From positions 1 to 42,415 of the forward strand of contig DAHVTI010000130.1 in assembly GCA_027324255.1 (NCBI GenBank): a stretch of 42,415 bases of DNA. Direction: 5' to 3'. The position numbers were made by a program, and so were the translations under genes. Of this stretch, positions 39,199-42,415 are shown piece by piece; within the stretch, counting starts at the first letter, position 1, and every line of letters starts with the position of its first letter. The notes beneath the pieces are model-generated. The model was not told where the DNA came from, did no database searches, and saw nothing but the letters and a program-made list of their open reading frames with translations. This DNA comes from Bryobacterales bacterium. Lineage in GTDB: Bacteria > Acidobacteriota > Terriglobia > Bryobacterales > Bryobacteraceae.

Positions 39199-39735
39199 TC
39201 AGCGCGGCACGGCAGGCTCGCCGTGCGCCTTCGGAATCGGCGGCGCCAGGCGCAATTTCTTGGCCTCCAGCGACACCGCCACCATGCCGGAGCGGGTCAC
39301 TTCAATCTCGCCGTAGGTCTCCATCACGGCGATGAACTCTTCCAGTTTCTCGGAGTCGCCCGTCGCCTCCAGCGCGAAGCCCTCCACCGAGGAATCCACC
39401 ACGCGGGCGCCGAAGATCTCGGCTTCCTTGAGGATCGCCGTGCGGTTCTCCATCGTCGCCCGCACGCGCAGCAGCACCATCTCGCGCAGCACCGCCGGCG
39501 CGTCGGTCAGGTCCGTGGCCTGCAGCACGTTCACCGGCTTGTTCATCTGCTTGATCACCTGCGCGCGCTGCTTGGCGTCGACGTCCACGGTGATGGTCAT
39601 GCGCGACAGCGTCGGGTCCAGCGTGCGCGCCACCGTCAGGCTTTCGATGTTGTAGCCGCGCTGCGACAGCAGCCCGGTCACCCGCATCAGCGCTCCCGGC
39701 TTGTTCTCCATCAGAAGGGATATGGTCATGAGCAT
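39199..39735 (-). CDS. ilvN: Acetolactate synthase small (regulatory) subunit
   Basis: ACT domain ISLLMENKPGALMRVTGLLSQRGYNIESLTVARTLDPTLSRMTITV. Confidence 0.94.
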   Translation of the reverse strand: MLMTISLLMENKPGALMRVTGLLSQRGYNIESLTVARTLDPTLSRMTITVDVDAKQRAQVIKQMNKPVNVLQATDLTDAPAVLREMVLLRVRATMENRTAILKEAEIFGARVVDSSVEGFALEATGDSEKLEEFIAVMETYGEIEVTRSGMVAVSLEAKKLRLAPPIPKAHGEPAVPR

Positions 39736-39747
39736 CGCGGTTCCTCC

Positions 39748-41481
39748 TTACTTGGCGGGCACGGGCACGGGCTTCGGCGGAGCCAGCACCATCTCGTTGA
39801 TGGCCGCTCCGGCGGGCACCATCGGGTAGACGTTCTCGAACGGCGTCACGTGGACGTCCAGCAGGAACGGCCCCGGCGTCTCCATCGCTTCCTTCAGCGC
39901 CCCGGCCAGCTCCGACGGCTTGTCCACAATCCGGCCCCGGATGCCGTAAGCGGCGGCTAGCAGCTCGATGTTCGGAAAGGCCTCGATCTGCACCGCCGAC
40001 AACCGGCTCTGGTAGAACAGGTCCTGCCACTGCCGCACCATGCCCAGGTAACCGTTGTTCATGATGATGACCTTCACGGGCAGCCCCTGGTTGGCGAGAG
40101 TCGCCACTTCCGGCAGCGCCATCTGGAACCCGCCGTCGCCCACGACGCAGAACACAGTCTTGTCCGGGTGCGCCATCTGCGCCCCGACGGCCGCCGGCAG
40201 CCCGAAGCCCATCGAGCCCAGCCCGCCCGAGCTCAGCCACAGCCGCGGCTCGTCGAAGCGGATGAACTGCGCCGCCCACATCTGGTGCTGCCCCACGTCC
40301 GTGGACACGATCGCCTTGCCGTCCGAAATCCGGTTGATCTCGTGCATCAGGTGCTGCGGCTTGATCTCGTCGGGCGAGAAGACCGGCTCCAGCGGATGTT
40401 CCTCCTGCCACCCCCGCACCTGCCTCCACCACGCCCTGCGATCCTCCGCGTGCGCGCCGGCCATCTCCGGCTCCAGCTCGCGCAGCACCCGCACCATCTT
40501 AGAAAGCACTTTCTTCGCATCGCCCACGATGGGCAGGTCCGCCGTCCGGTTCTTCCCGATCTCGGCCGGGTCGATATCGACGTGGACGACCTTGGCGTGC
40601 GGCGCGAAAGAGGCCAGCCGGCCCGTCACGCGGTCGTCGAACCGCACGCCGAGCGCGATCAGGAGGTCGCAGTCGGACATGCCCATGTTCGACGCGTACG
40701 AGCCGTGCATGCCCGGCATCGAAATGAAGTTCGGATGAGAGCCCGGCAGCGCGCCCAGGCCCATCAGCGTGCAGACGGTGGGCGCGTCCAATGTTTCCAC
40801 CAGCTCGCGCAGCTCCTGGTGCGCGCCCGCGGCGATGATGCCGCCGCCCGCGTACACATACGGACGCCGCGCTTCCCACATCATCTGCGCCGCCCGGCGG
40901 ATCTGCCCGGCGTGGCCGTCGGTCACCACCTTGTAGCCCGGCAGGTGGATCTCATGGATCGGCGTGTAGTGCACCTGCCCCTGCAGCACGTCTTTGGTGA
41001 TGTCGATCAGCACCGGGCCCGGCCGCCCGGAAGAGGCAATGTGAAACGCCTCGTGCACCGTGTCGGCCAGTTCCTTGATGTCCCGCACCAGGTAGTTGTG
41101 CTTCGTCGCCGAACGCGTGATGCCGAACGTGTCGGCTTCCTGGAAGGCGTCGCTGCCGATCAGCTTCGAGGACACCTGGCCCGTCAGTGCCACGATCGGA
41201 ATCGAGTCCATCATGCAGTCCACCAGGCCTGTGGTCAGGTTCGTCGCGCCGGGACCCGACGTGGCGCACGCCACGCCGACCTTGCCGGTTGCCCGCGCAT
41301 AACCCGACGCGGCGAAGCACGCGTTCTCCTCATGCCGCACCAGCACATGACGGATCGGGTGGTCGTACATCACGTCGTACAGCGGCAGGGTCACCCCGCC
41401 GGGATACCCGAAGATCACATCCACGCCTTCGCGCCCCAGGCACTCCAGCAGGATGCGAGCGCCATTCATCGTGTTCGACAT
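39748..41481 (-). CDS. ilvB: Acetolactate synthase large subunit (start taken at MSNTMNG)
   Basis: GYPGGVTLPLYDVMYD, RHEENACFAASGYARATGKVGVACATSGPGATNL, GDGGFQMALPEVATLANQGLPVKVIIMNNGYLGMVRQWQ. Confidence 0.95.
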   Translation of the reverse strand: MSNTMNGARILLECLGREGVDVIFGYPGGVTLPLYDVMYDHPIRHVLVRHEENACFAASGYARATGKVGVACATSGPGATNLTTGLVDCMMDSIPIVALTGQVSSKLIGSDAFQEADTFGITRSATKHNYLVRDIKELADTVHEAFHIASSGRPGPVLIDITKDVLQGQVHYTPIHEIHLPGYKVVTDGHAGQIRRAAQMMWEARRPYVYAGGGIIAAGAHQELRELVETLDAPTVCTLMGLGALPGSHPNFISMPGMHGSYASNMGMSDCDLLIALGVRFDDRVTGRLASFAPHAKVVHVDIDPAEIGKNRTADLPIVGDAKKVLSKMVRVLRELEPEMAGAHAEDRRAWWRQVRGWQEEHPLEPVFSPDEIKPQHLMHEINRISDGKAIVSTDVGQHQMWAAQFIRFDEPRLWLSSGGLGSMGFGLPAAVGAQMAHPDKTVFCVVGDGGFQMALPEVATLANQGLPVKVIIMNNGYLGMVRQWQDLFYQSRLSAVQIEAFPNIELLAAAYGIRGRIVDKPSELAGALKEAMETPGPFLLDVHVTPFENVYPMVPAGAAINEMVLAPPKPVPVPAK

Positions 41482-41569
41482 CGGTTCAATTCGATCCTCT
41501 CGTTGTTTTTCGGCCCCGGTCCGGGGCCTGGGCATTCGCATGTGGGCTTGTGCCGGCGGGTACCTAACG

Positions 41570-41607
41570 AAAAGGGCCACCGCCGGGGTTTGCCCGCCTG
41601 GTGGCCC
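41570..41607 (-). terminator. Attenuator terminator in the ilvB leader
   Basis: Minus strand GGGCCACC-AGGCGGGCAAACCCCGGC-GGTGGCCC-TTTTCGTT; perfect 8-bp arms plus GC-rich inner pairing and a U-tract. Confidence 0.82.
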
Positions 41608-41632
41608 TGGTTTCTGGTCGAGTAAGGCTCAC

Positions 41633-41746
41633 TCAGGCGGAGGCCGGTACGGCTACTCCGATCCGAATGAGCCCTACAGTGACAAAAATGGAGACGAGGT
41701 TGGCCTTCAGGAGCTGCTGGTAACAGACTGAGGAGCCAAACGCCAT
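41633..41746 (-). CDS. ilvL: ilv leader peptide (37 aa), MAFGSSVCYQQLLKANLVSIFVTVGLIRIGVAVPASA
   Basis: AAGGAG SD 4 nt before ATG; residues 17-33 contain 10 Leu/Val/Ile of 17; stop lies 25 nt before the terminator hairpin. Confidence 0.82.
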   Translation of the reverse strand: MAFGSSVCYQQLLKANLVSIFVTVGLIRIGVAVPASA

Positions 41747-42016
41747 CACTCCTTCAGGGTAGGGCGTAAGCGGCAAAAATGCAAGACGATAGGACTATAA
41801 AAAGTAATTATTATCACATCGCAGCGCGCAGTCCCTATGGCGCTGTCTAATAGTGGTTGCGCCGGCGTCGGGGCGACCCGGGATTCGGGGCGGTGCGCGC
41901 CTCATCACTCCCGGAGGCCCACGCCCGCTGGCTCCCTAGCTTGGCTCTTCCCACACCGCCTCTTGTGGCAGAATTCCGCATGCCCCAAAATCTCGTAGCT
42001 CACTCTCACTTTGCTG

Positions 42017-42045
42017 TTGACAATCCACCATTCGTCCATTATGAT
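42017..42045 (+). promoter_or_regulatory. Sigma70-type promoter TTGACA-N17-TATGAT
   Basis: -35 TTGACA at 42017-42022, -10 TATGAT at 42040-42045, 17-bp spacer. Confidence 0.85.
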
Positions 42046-42082
42046 CGGGCCATCACTGAAGAAAGGAGGTGGTCCAGCAAAC

Positions 42083-42127
42083 ATGACTTCTGGTAGTTAT
42101 TGCCCGCGTGAGGTGGTCGACTGCTGA
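42083..42127 (+). CDS. Possible 14-aa mini-ORF MTSGSYCPREVVDC
   Basis: ATG downstream of an extended SD, in-frame TGA at 42125-42127; too short for coding statistics. Confidence 0.35.
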   Translation: MTSGSYCPREVVDC

Positions 42128-42237
42128 AGCTCATTCTGGTCACGCTCTGGCCCGTCTTCAGTGCAGAGGGCCAAAGTTCAAAGTGATCGGCCACTGAGCG
42201 TGTTCTTCAGGCCGCAGGTCTGAAAACCAGGCTACCG

Positions 42238-42272
42238 CAAACCCCGCCGCCGGAGTCCGGCTGCGGGGTTTG
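42238..42272. terminator. Strong GC-rich hairpin, likely intrinsic terminator (possibly bidirectional)
   Basis: CAAACCCCGC-c-GCCGGA-g-TCCGGC-t-GCGGGGTTTG, near-perfect inverted repeat with 16 paired positions and one internal mismatch. Confidence 0.8.
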
Positions 42273-42299
42273 TTCGGGTGCACGACGTAGAAGTGGAGA

Positions 42300-42415
42300 T
42301 CAAGCCGCCCGGCGGGTCTCCCAGTAGTCTTCGAAGCGGCCGTTGAATTGGCAGCATCGCAAGGCCAGGATAGCGTTGGCGCCGCGCACGGTCCAGAACA
42401 TGCCCGATTGTTTGC
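42300..42415 (-). mobile_element. C-terminal end of an ISKra4-like transposase, running off the window
   Basis: Minus-strand translation KQSGMFWTVRGANAILALRCCQFNGRFEDYWETRRAA*, resembling the C-terminal end of ISKra4-type transposases. Confidence 0.72.

Larger units (their letters stand above)
42052..42272 (+). ncRNA. Candidate structured RNA / leader-type transcript with 16S 3'-end complementarity
   Basis: Follows the promoter; AAAGGAGGTGGTCCAGC at 42062-42078; stems CACGCTC/GAGCGTG, TGGCCC/GGGCCA and TGAAG/CTTCA; terminal hairpin at 42238-42272. Confidence 0.6.

Noticed and set aside
42060-42085. Minus-strand fragment of a 16S rRNA gene end (GCTGGACCACCTCCTTTCT)
   Set aside because: Similarity stops after about 20 nt and no further 16S sequence follows, so functional complementarity or chance is more likely than a gene remnant.
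41453-42096. Plus-strand ORFs 41453-41731 and 41857-42096
   Set aside because: They run antisense through the ilv leader or across the RNA promoter region and have no domain signature.
42041-42127. Longer mini-ORF MIGPSLKKGGGPANMTSGSYCPREVVDC starting at 42041
   Set aside because: Its ATG lies within the predicted -10 TATGAT element, so it would not be in the transcript; the internal ATG at 42083 is preferred.

Overview
High-GC bacterial chromosome segment, most likely from a Solibacteres/Bryobacterales-type acidobacterium. That placement is an inference from a C-terminal domain resembling the Solibacter C-terminal family and from overall gene content. Most of the window is ordinary dense coding: tryptophanase; a frameshifted astacin protease; a NrfD/4Fe-4S/tetraheme cytochrome c cluster with a divergent Cys-rich HTH regulator; clpB and lon; a glycosyltransferase-like membrane protein; a degenerate hybrid histidine kinase; a HAD phosphatase; an FG-GAP protein; xdhC-mocA-asmA; a lytic transglycosylase with a histone-like tail; an aminotransferase; larB; DUF192; a mqnP-like UbiA gene with mqnE; a cupin; a quinone oxidoreductase; a DUF1080 fusion; an ATL protein; and a cimA/ilvC/ilvN/ilvB branched-chain amino acid cluster on the minus strand. 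The most interesting signals are non-coding and absent from the ORF track. (1) Upstream of ilvB there is a complete-looking attenuator: a 37-aa Leu/Val/Ile-rich leader peptide with a strong SD, an intrinsic terminator, and a 7-bp competing antiterminator pairing. (2) At the right end there is an apparently free-standing RNA unit with a near-consensus sigma70 promoter (TTGACA-N17-TATGAT), a 17-nt element complementary to the conserved 16S rRNA 3' end, a 14-aa mini-ORF, nested and alternative stems, and a strong terminal hairpin. It abuts a truncated-by-window ISKra4-like transposase. No tRNA, rRNA or CRISPR was recognised. All family assignments come from reading motifs by eye; no database search was possible.
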